From: an uncultured Lachnospiraceae bacterium
Lineage (GTDB): Bacteria > Bacillota > Clostridia > Lachnospirales > Lachnospiraceae
DNA length: 46,794 nucleotides
Direction of reading: 5' to 3'
Assembly: GCA_902778245.1 (NCBI GenBank)
Contig: CACYXH010000006.1
Coordinates: 1-46,794 of the forward strand
A program made the translations under genes and the position numbers. This document shows positions 6,201 to 14,083 of this stretch, in pieces. The first letter of the stretch is position 1, and each line of letters opens with the position of its first letter. The notes under the pieces were generated by a model. It worked only from the letters and a program-made list of their open reading frames with translations. It was not told where the DNA came from and searched no databases.

Positions 6201-8042
6201 GTGAACAGTGAAAAAATAGAAAATCTCCTAAATCTGGCGCTGGACGCCACCGATGCGGAGCGGGACAAATCTCTGAATTTACAGGTGGGCTATGAGCCGG
6301 CGCAGCGGGAGTGGGAACTGATCATTAAGTACGATCAGGCGGCAGGCGCGCAAAGGGAGGAGCTGGCCTCTGTAGTGCCCCTGTCCTATGGGTACGGTAT
6401 TATCCGTGTATCAGAAACGGAGATTGAGCGATTAGCCGCTTTGCCGGAGATAGAATATATAGAAAAACCAAAGAGGCTGTTTTTTGCAGTGGATCAGGGC
6501 AAAGCAGCTTCTTGCTTTTCTGGTCTGCCTGTCGTATCAGAAGATATTGAAGCAATAACAGAGGGCCAGGCAGCGGCAGGAGGCGGCTCTTCGGATACCG
6601 GAGGAACAGTGACAGTACCCCTTAGCGGAAATGGAATTATCACAGCAATCATTGACTCCGGGGTGGATTATTTTCATCCTGATTTTCGGGGCTGGGATGG
6701 TAGCACGCGAATCCTGGACATTTGGGATCAGACGGTATCATCCGGCAACCCTCCTGCTGGTTTTTTGCAGGGAACAGAATTTAGCAGGGAGGAGATTAAT
6801 CGGGCGTTGTCTCTTGGCAGCAGAGGCGAGGGTTATAAAATTGTACCCAGCGTAGATTATAGCGGTCATGGAACCGCAGTTCTTGGAATTGCTGCCGGAA
6901 ATGGCAATGCCTCCGGAGGCCGCTATGGCGGCGGCGCGCCCCAGAGTGATATTCTGGTGGTGAAGCTGGGAACCCCCGGATTATCCGATTTTCCCAGCAC
7001 TACCCAGCTGATGCAGGCAATGGAGTATGTGACGCGAAAGGCTATGGAATATCAGAAGCCAATTTCAGTCAATCTGAGTTTCGGAAATGTGTACGGCTCC
7101 CACAGTGGTACATCACTTTTAGAAACTTACATGAATGAGATGGCGGGAGCCTGGAAGAACGTCATTGTAGTGGGAGCGGGAAATGAGGGGAGCGCAGCAG
7201 GGCACGCATCCGGCAGGCTCACGGACTCGGAGATAGAGATCGTAGAATTAGCCGTCGCAGAATATGAGACGAATCTGAATCTGCAGTTATGGAAAAATTA
7301 TGCCGACGAATTTGAAATTACCCTGGTACATCCTGCCGGTCAGAGAATTACACTGAATGCGCCTTCTTTTTCAGCCTCTTCCGGAAGCCCGGGAACCAGA
7401 CGTTACCGGATGGACAATACGGAAATTCTGGTCTATTACGGAACCCCCTCACCCTACAGTCAGAATCAGGAGATTTATTTCGATTTTATCCCGGCGGGAC
7501 AGTTGGGAAACTATATTACTTCCGGTGTATGGCGGATCGAGTTGACGCCCCGGCGAATCGCCAGTGGAATGTATGACATGTGGCTCCCTGGTGCGGAGGC
7601 TCTAAACCGCGGTACAGGTTTTTTGCGTCCTTCACCGGAGGTAACACTGACTATTCCTTCCACCGCTGAAAAAGTAATTACAGTGGGAGCCTATAACTCT
7701 CATACATTGTCTTATGCCGCTTTTTCCGGCAGAGGCTACACCCGTTCCCCGGAGAAAATCAAACCGGATCTGGCCGCTCCCGGGGTGGACATCATCACCA
7801 CTGCCGTGGGCGGAGGTTATGCGGCGGTGACGGGGACCTCCTTTGCTGCGCCTTTCGTGACAGCGGCATCTGCTCTGCTGATGCAGTGGGGCATTACTGC
7901 CGGGAATGATCCATACTTATATGGAGAGAAGGTCAAGGCGTATCTGATCAAAGGCGCCAGAAGGCTGCCGGGCTTTACCCAGTGGCCGAACCCGCAGCTG
8001 GGGTGGGGGACACTATGCGTGAGGGAGAGTTTTCCGGGGTAA
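6201..8042 (+). CDS. S8 family subtilisin-like serine peptidase
   Basis: 613-aa subtilase. The catalytic triad is Asp152 (IIDSGVDYFHPDF), His223 (YSGHGTAVLGIAAG) and Ser547 (GTSFAAPFVTA), with oxyanion Asn328 (GAGNEGSAAG). Residues 1-110 form a propeptide-like region (WELIIKY... YGYGIIRVSETEIERLAALP). A large insert between Asn328 and Ser547 forms a jelly-roll-like beta domain, as in the Csp germination proteases and their many Lachnospiraceae relatives. There is no signal peptide, so cytoplasmic, forespore or leaderless location is possible. The start is GTG at 6201 with AAAGGA upstream. It stands alone, divergent from ygjV. All key residues are present, so it should be active. Confidence 0.9.
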   Translation: MNSEKIENLLNLALDATDAERDKSLNLQVGYEPAQREWELIIKYDQAAGAQREELASVVPLSYGYGIIRVSETEIERLAALPEIEYIEKPKRLFFAVDQGKAASCFSGLPVVSEDIEAITEGQAAAGGGSSDTGGTVTVPLSGNGIITAIIDSGVDYFHPDFRGWDGSTRILDIWDQTVSSGNPPAGFLQGTEFSREEINRALSLGSRGEGYKIVPSVDYSGHGTAVLGIAAGNGNASGGRYGGGAPQSDILVVKLGTPGLSDFPSTTQLMQAMEYVTRKAMEYQKPISVNLSFGNVYGSHSGTSLLETYMNEMAGAWKNVIVVGAGNEGSAAGHASGRLTDSEIEIVELAVAEYETNLNLQLWKNYADEFEITLVHPAGQRITLNAPSFSASSGSPGTRRYRMDNTEILVYYGTPSPYSQNQEIYFDFIPAGQLGNYITSGVWRIELTPRRIASGMYDMWLPGAEALNRGTGFLRPSPEVTLTIPSTAEKVITVGAYNSHTLSYAAFSGRGYTRSPEKIKPDLAAPGVDIITTAVGGGYAAVTGTSFAAPFVTAASALLMQWGITAGNDPYLYGEKVKAYLIKGARRLPGFTQWPNPQLGWGTLCVRESFPG

Positions 8043-8127
8043 AGAGGATAATTACCGGTTTTCGGCGATTTTGGTTACAAAAACAGCATAATTTTTGATA
8101 TTGAAGTTGTAATATTGAACGGGATAA

Positions 8128-8223
8128 TCTAAAATAGAACTATTGTTGAATAAAATAATTTGCCCGAATGACCCGTGTGCTTGTGGAAATGGGAATAATA
8201 TAAAAAGTTGTTTTATGATCTGA
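8128..8223 (+). pseudogene. Orphan SEC-C zinc-motif relic
   Basis: In the 277-bp gap after the peptidase, one frame between two stops reads NKIICPNDPCACGNGNNIKS and then CFMI before TGA. This matches the SEC-C metal-binding motif (NDPCPCGSGKKYKKCC): Cys at the first, third and twelfth positions are kept and the last Cys/His is Phe. There is no ATG and no ribosome binding site. SEC-C motifs usually sit at the C-terminus of SecA or small metal-binding proteins, so this looks like the tail of a lost gene. Nothing else is evident in 8043-8319. Confidence 0.45.
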
Positions 8224-8319
8224 TGGATTTAATAAGTCTTTTGAAGCGTATGATAAAGTCTATGGAGCAATCTGATGACTTATGGATGCTGAAAATATAA
8301 GAAGAAAGAAGTACTGAGC

Positions 8320-9372
8320 ATGAAAGCAAAAAGAATAACGAAAACTTTATTAGTGATAGCGGCAGCTGTCTGTTTGACAGGATGTACGGGACGGTCTGCG
8401 GGAGGCAGTCTGACAGCGCAGGGAATGGACTCTATCGAGGCGTTGGATTACCAGGCGGCTCTGGAATATTTCCAACAGGCGGTGAATAGTGGAGAAGATC
8501 GTGTTCCTGCATTGCGGGGAGCCGGCATGGCATATATGGGCATGGCAAAGTATGAGGAGGCTGTCCAGGTCTTTGATCAGGCACTGGATTATACGGATGA
8601 GAAAATGCCGGAAGCAGTTCAGGATATCCTTCTGTACAAAGCATCCGCTCAGTTTCGCCTGAAAGATTATGATGGAACCATTGAGTCCTGCGATCAGATA
8701 TTGCAAGAAGAGGAAGTGGCGGATGCGTATTTCCTCAGAGGAGCCAGCTGTCTGAAACTGGAATATCAGGAGCGGGCCAGGGAAGATTTTGATCAGGCAA
8801 CGAAGCTGACTCCGGAGGACTATACCCTGTATTTGAATATTTATGAAAGTTATGAAGCGCAAAATCTGTCAGCCCTGGGGGATGAGTATCTTCAGACAGC
8901 TTTGAATATTACGCCAAAGAGAGCGGAAGACTACTATTGTATCGGTCAGATCTATTATTATCTGGAACAGTATGATCAGGCACAGAATGCGCTGATCTCT
9001 CCGGTGAATGAAAAATATCTCCCTGCGCTGGGATTGATGGGCCGGATTTATTTGGCGCAGAATGATTATGCTCACGCAAAAGGGATGTACGAACTGATCC
9101 AACAGGAGAGCGGGGAAAGTGCCCAGACCTACAATGGACTTGCTCTGTGTGCCCTCGCGTCCGGAGAATACGATGCAGCCCTGGAATACATCCAAAAGGG
9201 ACTAAATATGGAGGGCGATGCGGGTAAGCAGGAACTTTTCTTTAATGAAATCGTAGCGTATGAGCGGAAATTGGATTTTGTGACGGCGAGGGTGAAAGCG
9301 GAGGCATATACCTCTCTTTACCCCACGGACGATGCAGGACAGAAGGAACTGGAATTTTTATCTACTCGATAA
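8320..9372 (+). CDS. TPR-repeat lipoprotein
   Basis: 350-aa surface lipoprotein. The signal peptide ends in the lipobox LTGC with lipidated Cys22. The mature chain is nearly all tetratricopeptide repeats; the pattern ALEYFQQAV (first repeat), EAVQVFDQALDY, GTIESCDQILQ, RAREDFDQATKL and AALEYIQKGLNM recurs about every 34 residues, giving roughly eight repeats. Such solenoids hold partner proteins on the outer face of the membrane. No enzymatic domain is visible. GAAGAAAGAAG upstream gives only a weak ribosome binding site. It lies 21 bp before hflX and may share its transcript. Confidence 0.85.
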   Translation: MKAKRITKTLLVIAAAVCLTGCTGRSAGGSLTAQGMDSIEALDYQAALEYFQQAVNSGEDRVPALRGAGMAYMGMAKYEEAVQVFDQALDYTDEKMPEAVQDILLYKASAQFRLKDYDGTIESCDQILQEEEVADAYFLRGASCLKLEYQERAREDFDQATKLTPEDYTLYLNIYESYEAQNLSALGDEYLQTALNITPKRAEDYYCIGQIYYYLEQYDQAQNALISPVNEKYLPALGLMGRIYLAQNDYAHAKGMYELIQQESGESAQTYNGLALCALASGEYDAALEYIQKGLNMEGDAGKQELFFNEIVAYERKLDFVTARVKAEAYTSLYPTDDAGQKELEFLSTR

Positions 9373-9393
9373 AAGGCAAACATGGGAGAAAGC

Positions 9394-10638
9394 ATGGCAG
9401 AAGCGTTGAAAATAGAACAAATACAAGAAAAGGTCATATTGGTGGGAGTCAGCCTGCAGGATGAGCGGGAGGCAGAAGAATCCCTGGAAGAACTGCAGGA
9501 ATTGGCGGATACCGCAGGGGCAGTGACAGTGGGAAGACTGCTGCAAAACCGGGAATCGATACATCCGGGAACCTACATTGGAAGCGGAAAGATAGCGGAA
9601 CTGAGGGAGATGATAGAAGATACAGGCGCTACAGGAATCATCTGTGATGATGAATTGTCTCCGGCTCAGCTGCGCAATCTGGAGCAGGAACTGGAGAGCA
9701 AGGTGATGGACCGTACGCTGCTGATTCTGGATATCTTTGCGGCCAGAGCCAATACCAGCGAGGGAAAGATACAGGTAGAACTGGCACAGCTTCAGTACCG
9801 TCTGGCCCGTCTGGTGGGACTTGGGCATTCTCTGTCCAGACTGGGCGGCGGTATTGGCACCAGGGGACCGGGTGAAAAGAAACTGGAGATGGATCGCCGC
9901 TTAGTGAAAAAACAGATCGCCCAGCTTCGAAGGGAGCTGCAGGAGGTAAAACGGCACAGGGAGCTGATCCGGGAACGGAGAAAGAAGAATTCTGTTCCGG
10001 TGGCAGCCATCGTAGGATATACGAATGCCGGAAAGTCCACGCTGCTCAACACGCTGACAGAGGCGGGGGTGCTGGAGGAGGACAAACTCTTTGCCACTTT
10101 GGATCCTACCACAAGGGTATTAGCGCTGGATGGGGGGCAGGAGATACTGCTGACAGATACCGTTGGATTTATTCGAAAATTACCACATCACTTAGTGGAA
10201 GCGTTTCAGAGTACGCTGGAGGAGGCGAAGTATGCAGATATTATCCTGCATGTAGTAGATGCTTCCAGTCCCCAGATGGAAAAACAAATTCATGTAGTCT
10301 ATGATACCTTAGATCAGTTGGACGTAAAAAATAAAACGATGATCACGCTGTTTAACAAGCAGGATATGCTGACAGAACATTTATCACTGAGAGATTTTCG
10401 GGCTGACCATGTCATAGACATCTCTGCCAGAACGGGAGAAGGGCTGGAAAAACTCAAAAACACCTTGGGAGAGATTTTGACAGAACGGCAGATTTTGATT
10501 GAACGGCTGTATGCTTATGGGGAGGCAGCAAAGATACAACTGATCCGGAGATTTGGACAGCTGCTGGCAGAAGAGTATCGGGAGGATGGCATATATGTGA
10601 AAGCATATGTGCCGCAGGAAATATATGGAAATGTGTAA
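9394..10638 (+). CDS. hflX: Ribosome-associated GTPase HflX
   Basis: 414-aa GTPase that splits or rescues stalled 70S ribosomes under stress. The N-terminal HflX domain (residues about 20-105) includes GTYIGSGKIAEL and the signature DDELSPAQLRNLE. A basic coiled linker (GGGIGTRGPGEKKLEMDRR) follows, then the G domain with P-loop GYTNAGKST at 208-216, switch region LDPTTR, DTVGFI and NKQD. The C-terminal extension is of normal length. The ATG at 9394 has GGGAGAAAG just upstream; the ATG at 9382 is four codons longer with a weaker site. It ends at the hairpin shared with the opposing cold-shock gene. Confidence 0.95.
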   Translation: MAEALKIEQIQEKVILVGVSLQDEREAEESLEELQELADTAGAVTVGRLLQNRESIHPGTYIGSGKIAELREMIEDTGATGIICDDELSPAQLRNLEQELESKVMDRTLLILDIFAARANTSEGKIQVELAQLQYRLARLVGLGHSLSRLGGGIGTRGPGEKKLEMDRRLVKKQIAQLRRELQEVKRHRELIRERRKKNSVPVAAIVGYTNAGKSTLLNTLTEAGVLEEDKLFATLDPTTRVLALDGGQEILLTDTVGFIRKLPHHLVEAFQSTLEEAKYADIILHVVDASSPQMEKQIHVVYDTLDQLDVKNKTMITLFNKQDMLTEHLSLRDFRADHVIDISARTGEGLEKLKNTLGEILTERQILIERLYAYGEAAKIQLIRRFGQLLAEEYREDGIYVKAYVPQEIYGNV

Positions 10639-10640
10639 AA

Positions 10641-10670
10641 AATACCGGCTCGCTTTCGCGAACCGGTATT
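10641..10670 (-). terminator. Terminator between hflX and the cold-shock gene
   Basis: AATACCGG (10641-10648) pairs with CCGGTATT (10663-10670), with further pairing inside. Read on the minus strand the stem is followed by six T, so it terminates the cold-shock mRNA; it can also slow hflX transcription. Confidence 0.8.
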
Positions 10671-10684
10671 TCCATGGTTACATA

Positions 10685-10885
10685 TTAGCATTTAACAACG
10701 TTAGCTGCCTGCATTCCGCGAGCGCCTTCGGTCAAATCATAAGTAACAGCCTGTCCTTCTTCGAGGGTCTTAAAGCCTTCGCCCTGGATAGCTGAGAAGT
10801 GTACGAATACATCTGCTCCGTCTTCACCGGTGATGAAGCCATAGCCTTTTTCTGCGTTGAACCATTTTACTGTACCTTTGTTCAT
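10685..10885 (-). CDS. Cold-shock protein (CspA family)
   Basis: 66-aa single-domain nucleic-acid chaperone with an OB fold. RNP1 is KGYGFITG and RNP2 is VFVHFSAI, and the opening [17 protein letters not shown] is standard. It binds single-stranded RNA and DNA and melts structures in mRNA. The start at 10885 follows GGAGGT; a longer in-frame ATG at 10945 lies in the untranslated leader. The leader is about 135 nt from the promoter at 11056-11028, which fits the long leaders used for cold-dependent translation in this family. It is monocistronic, with its own terminator. Confidence 0.95.
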   Translation of the reverse strand: MNKGTVKWFNAEKGYGFITGEDGADVFVHFSAIQGEGFKTLEEGQAVTYDLTEGARGMQAANVVKC

Positions 10886-11027
10886 GACGGGTACCTCCAT
10901 TTCGATTATGAAAAATTTGCTTTGATCTTGGTAATAAAACCCCAATAGCCATACGATTACTAGGCGCTGATTCCATAATCAAAAATAGCTATGTTATCTT
11001 ACAACCGTCAATCTTAATTGCCTTTTG

Positions 11028-11056
11028 ATTATATGCCCTGCGAAAAAATATGTCAA
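11028..11056 (-). promoter_or_regulatory. Strong promoter of the cold-shock gene
   Basis: On the minus strand a perfect TTGACA (11056-11051), a 17-bp spacer and a perfect TATAAT (11033-11028). The start codon is about 140 nt downstream, leaving a long structured leader (10886-11020). Confidence 0.9.
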
Positions 11057-11064
11057 GGGTAAAA

Positions 11065-12375
11065 TCAGTTTTCCGTCTCCGAAAATTCATCTAAAAAGTC
11101 GTAGAAAAGGCTAAGATTTTCTTCGAGATCTTCTTCGTCATCTTCCAAACCATCTTCCTCAAGATCTATCTCATAATCATCGTCTTCATCGAATTCTATG
11201 TCGACATCATCTTCATCTACAAACTCAATATCATAATCATCGTCCACATCATCATACTCGTCGTCTTCATCAAAGTCCCAGTCATCGTCCATGGTGGTCA
11301 AAACTTCTGTGATATCTGCCTTTGAGAGAAGAAAATCGGCAGCTTTTTCTTCATAAATATTCCAGAGCAGATATTCTTTGCCGTATTCCTGCTCAAAAGC
11401 ATCTGTGCTTTCGTACTGCCACAAATCGGCCTGTTCTTCCACATAAGCTGTGTAGTCTGTTTCTGTGATCTGAATATTTTCCGTGTTGCAAAGGGCGCTG
11501 ATAAAGAGCTTGCGGTTTACATCCTCCAATATTTCGTCTTCCAGATCCTCGTCTGTCATTCCGGAAGCTTCATAAAACTCGTCCTCGCTCATGCCGAATG
11601 CATCGGCAAAAGAACTGTAACGTCCTCTTATGGATTCTTCACAGGAATCATAGAGTTTGTCAGGATATCCGTTAAATTCACAGTTTTCAATGGCAGCTAA
11701 AAGAACATTTTCTCTGGTTTCGTACTTGCTTTGCTCGTCATATTCCTTTTCCAGATCTTCCCGGATGGAAGCTTCAAAGGCTTCCTTTGAGTCAAATCCC
11801 ATTGTTTCTACAAAATGGTCGTCATATTCAGGGATTATGACTTCCTGCACATTTTTTACCGTAATATCAAAATCAATTGTTTTCCCGACCCACTCTTCAT
11901 ACCAAGCATCTTCGCCAAAGCTGCTGGAAAAAGTTTTGTTATCACCAACAGTGCATCCGGTCAGCTGCTCGTCCACATCATTTCCCAGGTCTGCATAGCC
12001 CAGCTCCAGAGTATAGTCTGTTTCGGAAATCATAGGTTCTTCTTCTCCGCTGACGGTTGCGATGATATCAATTGTCAGTACATCGCCGTCCTGAGAAGGG
12101 CGTTCTGCCTCGGATAGTTCATAATTATCATTGAGGCGGTTCTCCACCTCTATATCTACTTCCTCATCACCCACAGAATAAACGGGGCGTTCTACCTCAA
12201 GCCCGGTATAGTCGCCAAGAGTAATATAAGTGTCTGCGTTTTCTAACAGATATCCGGTAATCACTTTGTCTGAAGAAGCCTCCGTGGTTTCTTCGCCGAA
12301 AAAGGTATTTCCGTAGCCGCCAGTAATCGAAATAGTCAGAAGACCAGTTAGTAAAATAAGAGATTTCTTGCTCAT
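11065..12375 (-). CDS. Exported trigger-factor-like protein with acidic repeat tail
   Basis: 436-aa protein. An N-terminal export signal (MSKKSLILLTGLLTISITGG, no lipobox Cys) is followed by a trigger-factor-like body. PSQDGDVLTIDIIATVSG and YTLELGYADLG...QLTGCTVGD match the FKBP-type prolyl isomerase domain, and EYDDHFVETMGFDSKEAFE matches the start of the trigger factor C-terminal chaperone domain. The ribosome-binding domain is absent, consistent with a role outside the membrane in folding secreted proteins. The last 75 residues are extraordinary: in a 58-residue stretch 40 residues are Asp or Glu, with a repeat of about ten residues (DIEFVDEDDV, DIEFDEDDDY). AAAGGAT precedes the ATG. Control is probably through the inverted repeat at 12413. 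Confidence 0.75.
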   Translation of the reverse strand: MSKKSLILLTGLLTISITGGYGNTFFGEETTEASSDKVITGYLLENADTYITLGDYTGLEVERPVYSVGDEEVDIEVENRLNDNYELSEAERPSQDGDVLTIDIIATVSGEEEPMISETDYTLELGYADLGNDVDEQLTGCTVGDNKTFSSSFGEDAWYEEWVGKTIDFDITVKNVQEVIIPEYDDHFVETMGFDSKEAFEASIREDLEKEYDEQSKYETRENVLLAAIENCEFNGYPDKLYDSCEESIRGRYSSFADAFGMSEDEFYEASGMTDEDLEDEILEDVNRKLFISALCNTENIQITETDYTAYVEEQADLWQYESTDAFEQEYGKEYLLWNIYEEKAADFLLSKADITEVLTTMDDDWDFDEDDEYDDVDDDYDIEFVDEDDVDIEFDEDDDYEIDLEEDGLEDDEEDLEENLSLFYDFLDEFSETEN

Positions 12376-12412
12376 AACGATATCCTTTCTACCTAATAAA
12401 TGATGATAGAAG

Positions 12413-12462
12413 TATCATATCATTTTCGGGAAAACAAGTAAATTCCCCAAAATGATCTGATA
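12413..12462. repeat. 20-bp inverted repeat over the promoter
   Basis: Left arm 12413-12432 and right arm 12443-12462 are 20 bp each, 18 of 20 pairs match, and the spacer is 10 bp. The arms contain the near-palindromic core ATCATTTT. The repeat exactly covers the -35 and -10 region of the trigger-factor-like gene, so it is best read as an operator, although an RNA hairpin is possible. Confidence 0.75.
12414..12442 (-). promoter_or_regulatory. Promoter of the trigger-factor-like gene
   Basis: On the minus strand TTTACT (12442-12437), a 17-bp spacer and TATGAT (12419-12414). Both elements lie inside the inverted repeat. Confidence 0.6.
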
Positions 12463-12539
12463 CCACCCATGTAACATCCCCCATATCCTATAAATTAAAG
12501 ATAATAGCGGAACTGATAGAAACATTTTATAGAATAGAT

Positions 12540-12568
12540 GTGACAGGATTGTGAAAACATGATATATT
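12540..12568 (+). promoter_or_regulatory. Promoter of the cca-hisS operon
   Basis: GTGACA (12540-12545), a 17-bp spacer and TATATT (12563-12568). The cca start is 100 nt downstream; no T-box or other riboswitch is recognisable in that leader. Confidence 0.6.
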
Positions 12569-12667
12569 TATTTCACTGGAGATAAAAAATGGAGTGATGA
12601 TACAGGTACAGAGCAGTTGGCGGGGCGGATACAAGTTAAAGGCCGTCAGGCCAGGAAAGGAAGCAGA

Positions 12668-14071
12668 ATGAAAATCATACTCCCGGAAAAAGTAAAATTT
12701 ATTTTAGCGCAGCTGGAAGAATATGGTTTTGAGGCCTATGCGGTGGGAGGATGTGTCAGGGACGCCTGCCTGGGGCGGCTTCCCAATGACTGGGACATTA
12801 CCACCTCAGCTTCTCCGGAAGAGGTAAAGGGCATTTTCCCCAAGACCTTTGACACGGGAATTGAACACGGTACCATCACTGTGCTGGTGGACAAAGAAGG
12901 ATTTGAGGTGACGACCTATCGCATTGACGGAATCTACAACGACTGCCGCCATCCTGCACAGGTACAGTTTACCTCCAGCCTGGTGGAGGATCTGAAAAGG
13001 CGGGATTTTACAATAAACGCTATGGCTTACAACGAGAGGACCGGACTGGTGGATGAGTTTGGCGGAGTAAAGGACTTGAAGGATGGCATTCTTCGATGTG
13101 TAGGGAATCCGGAGGAGCGCTTTGGAGAGGATGCTTTGCGCATGATGCGAGCCGTTCGTTTTTGTTCCCAGCTTGGTTTTCGGATGGAAGAGAGAACGGC
13201 ATTGGCTATCAAAAAGCTAGCCCCTTCTCTGAAGAAGATCAGCGCAGAGCGCGTTCAGGCAGAACTGATAAAGCTGTTGGTATCGCCGCATCCTGACTGG
13301 ATACGTCTGGCATGGGAGACCGGCATCACGGCGGTGGTGCTGCCGGAATTTGACCGTGTTATGGATCAGCCTCAGAACAATGCCCATCATATTTATTCTG
13401 TGGGAGAACACACGCTGGAAACTTTAAAGGCAATCCGCCCGGACAAGGTGCTTCGTCTTACTATGCTTTTGCATGATATGGGAAAGCCGCAGGTAGTACG
13501 CCTGGATGAAAAAGGCATCTATCATTTCAGGGGACATGCCGCCAGCAGTGCAGTGATTGCCAGAACGGTCATGAAACGACTGAAGCTGGATAATGATACT
13601 TCCGGAAAAGTATATCGCCTGGTGGCTAATCATTCTCTGTATCCGCAGGCTACCCCCGAGGGGGTGCGCAGGGGCATCTTTCAGATTGGAGAGGACCTGT
13701 TTCCTCTGTTTCTGGAAGTGAAACGCGCAGATATTCTGGGGCAGAGCCCGCAAGTGCGGGAAACGAAATTAAATTATCTGGAACAGATCAGTCAACTGTA
13801 CAGTGAGATAATGTACCGGGGGGACTGCCTTTCCCTGAAAAATCTGGCTATTACAGGAAATGATCTGCTGCGGGACGGTGTAAAACCAGGTAAATCCTTG
13901 GGCGAGCTGTTAAATAGCCTTTTGGACGATGTATTGAAAGATCCCGGACATAACGAGAGAACCTACTTATTAGAAAGAAGCCGGCAGCTCCGGCGGGAAT
14001 TGTTAGAACGACCTGATGAAAAAACAGTTGCGCCCCCGGAAAATGACATATATACTGTAAGTGAAAATTAG
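12668..14071 (+). CDS. cca: CCA tRNA nucleotidyltransferase with HD domain
   Basis: 468-aa enzyme that adds or repairs the 3' CCA end of tRNAs. The class II nucleotidyltransferase head shows YAVGGCVRDACLG, the metal-binding Asp41 and Asp43 in NDWDIT, EVTTYRIDG and RRDFTINAMAY, followed by the tRNA-binding segment EERFGEDALRMMRAVRF. An HD phosphohydrolase-type domain follows (HTLETL, then LLHDMGKP with His269 and Asp270), as in many Firmicutes and proteobacterial CCA enzymes. The start at 12668 is preceded by AGGAAAGGAAG; the longer TTG-started frame has no such site. hisS starts 12 bp after the stop, so both tRNA-related genes form an operon. Confidence 0.93.
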   Translation: MKIILPEKVKFILAQLEEYGFEAYAVGGCVRDACLGRLPNDWDITTSASPEEVKGIFPKTFDTGIEHGTITVLVDKEGFEVTTYRIDGIYNDCRHPAQVQFTSSLVEDLKRRDFTINAMAYNERTGLVDEFGGVKDLKDGILRCVGNPEERFGEDALRMMRAVRFCSQLGFRMEERTALAIKKLAPSLKKISAERVQAELIKLLVSPHPDWIRLAWETGITAVVLPEFDRVMDQPQNNAHHIYSVGEHTLETLKAIRPDKVLRLTMLLHDMGKPQVVRLDEKGIYHFRGHAASSAVIARTVMKRLKLDNDTSGKVYRLVANHSLYPQATPEGVRRGIFQIGEDLFPLFLEVKRADILGQSPQVRETKLNYLEQISQLYSEIMYRGDCLSLKNLAITGNDLLRDGVKPGKSLGELLNSLLDDVLKDPGHNERTYLLERSRQLRRELLERPDEKTVAPPENDIYTVSEN

Positions 14072-14083
14072 GAGGAGACTATC

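Noticed and set aside
8207-8300. Second open frame (FYDLMDLISLLKRMIKSM-like) after the SEC-C relic
   Set aside because: On recounting the A-run the frame is not continuous with the SEC-C motif; it has no start signal and is likely chance.
13970-14083. Possible T-box leader before hisS
   Set aside because: Only 12 bp separate cca and hisS, and no specifier or antiterminator structure is visible.
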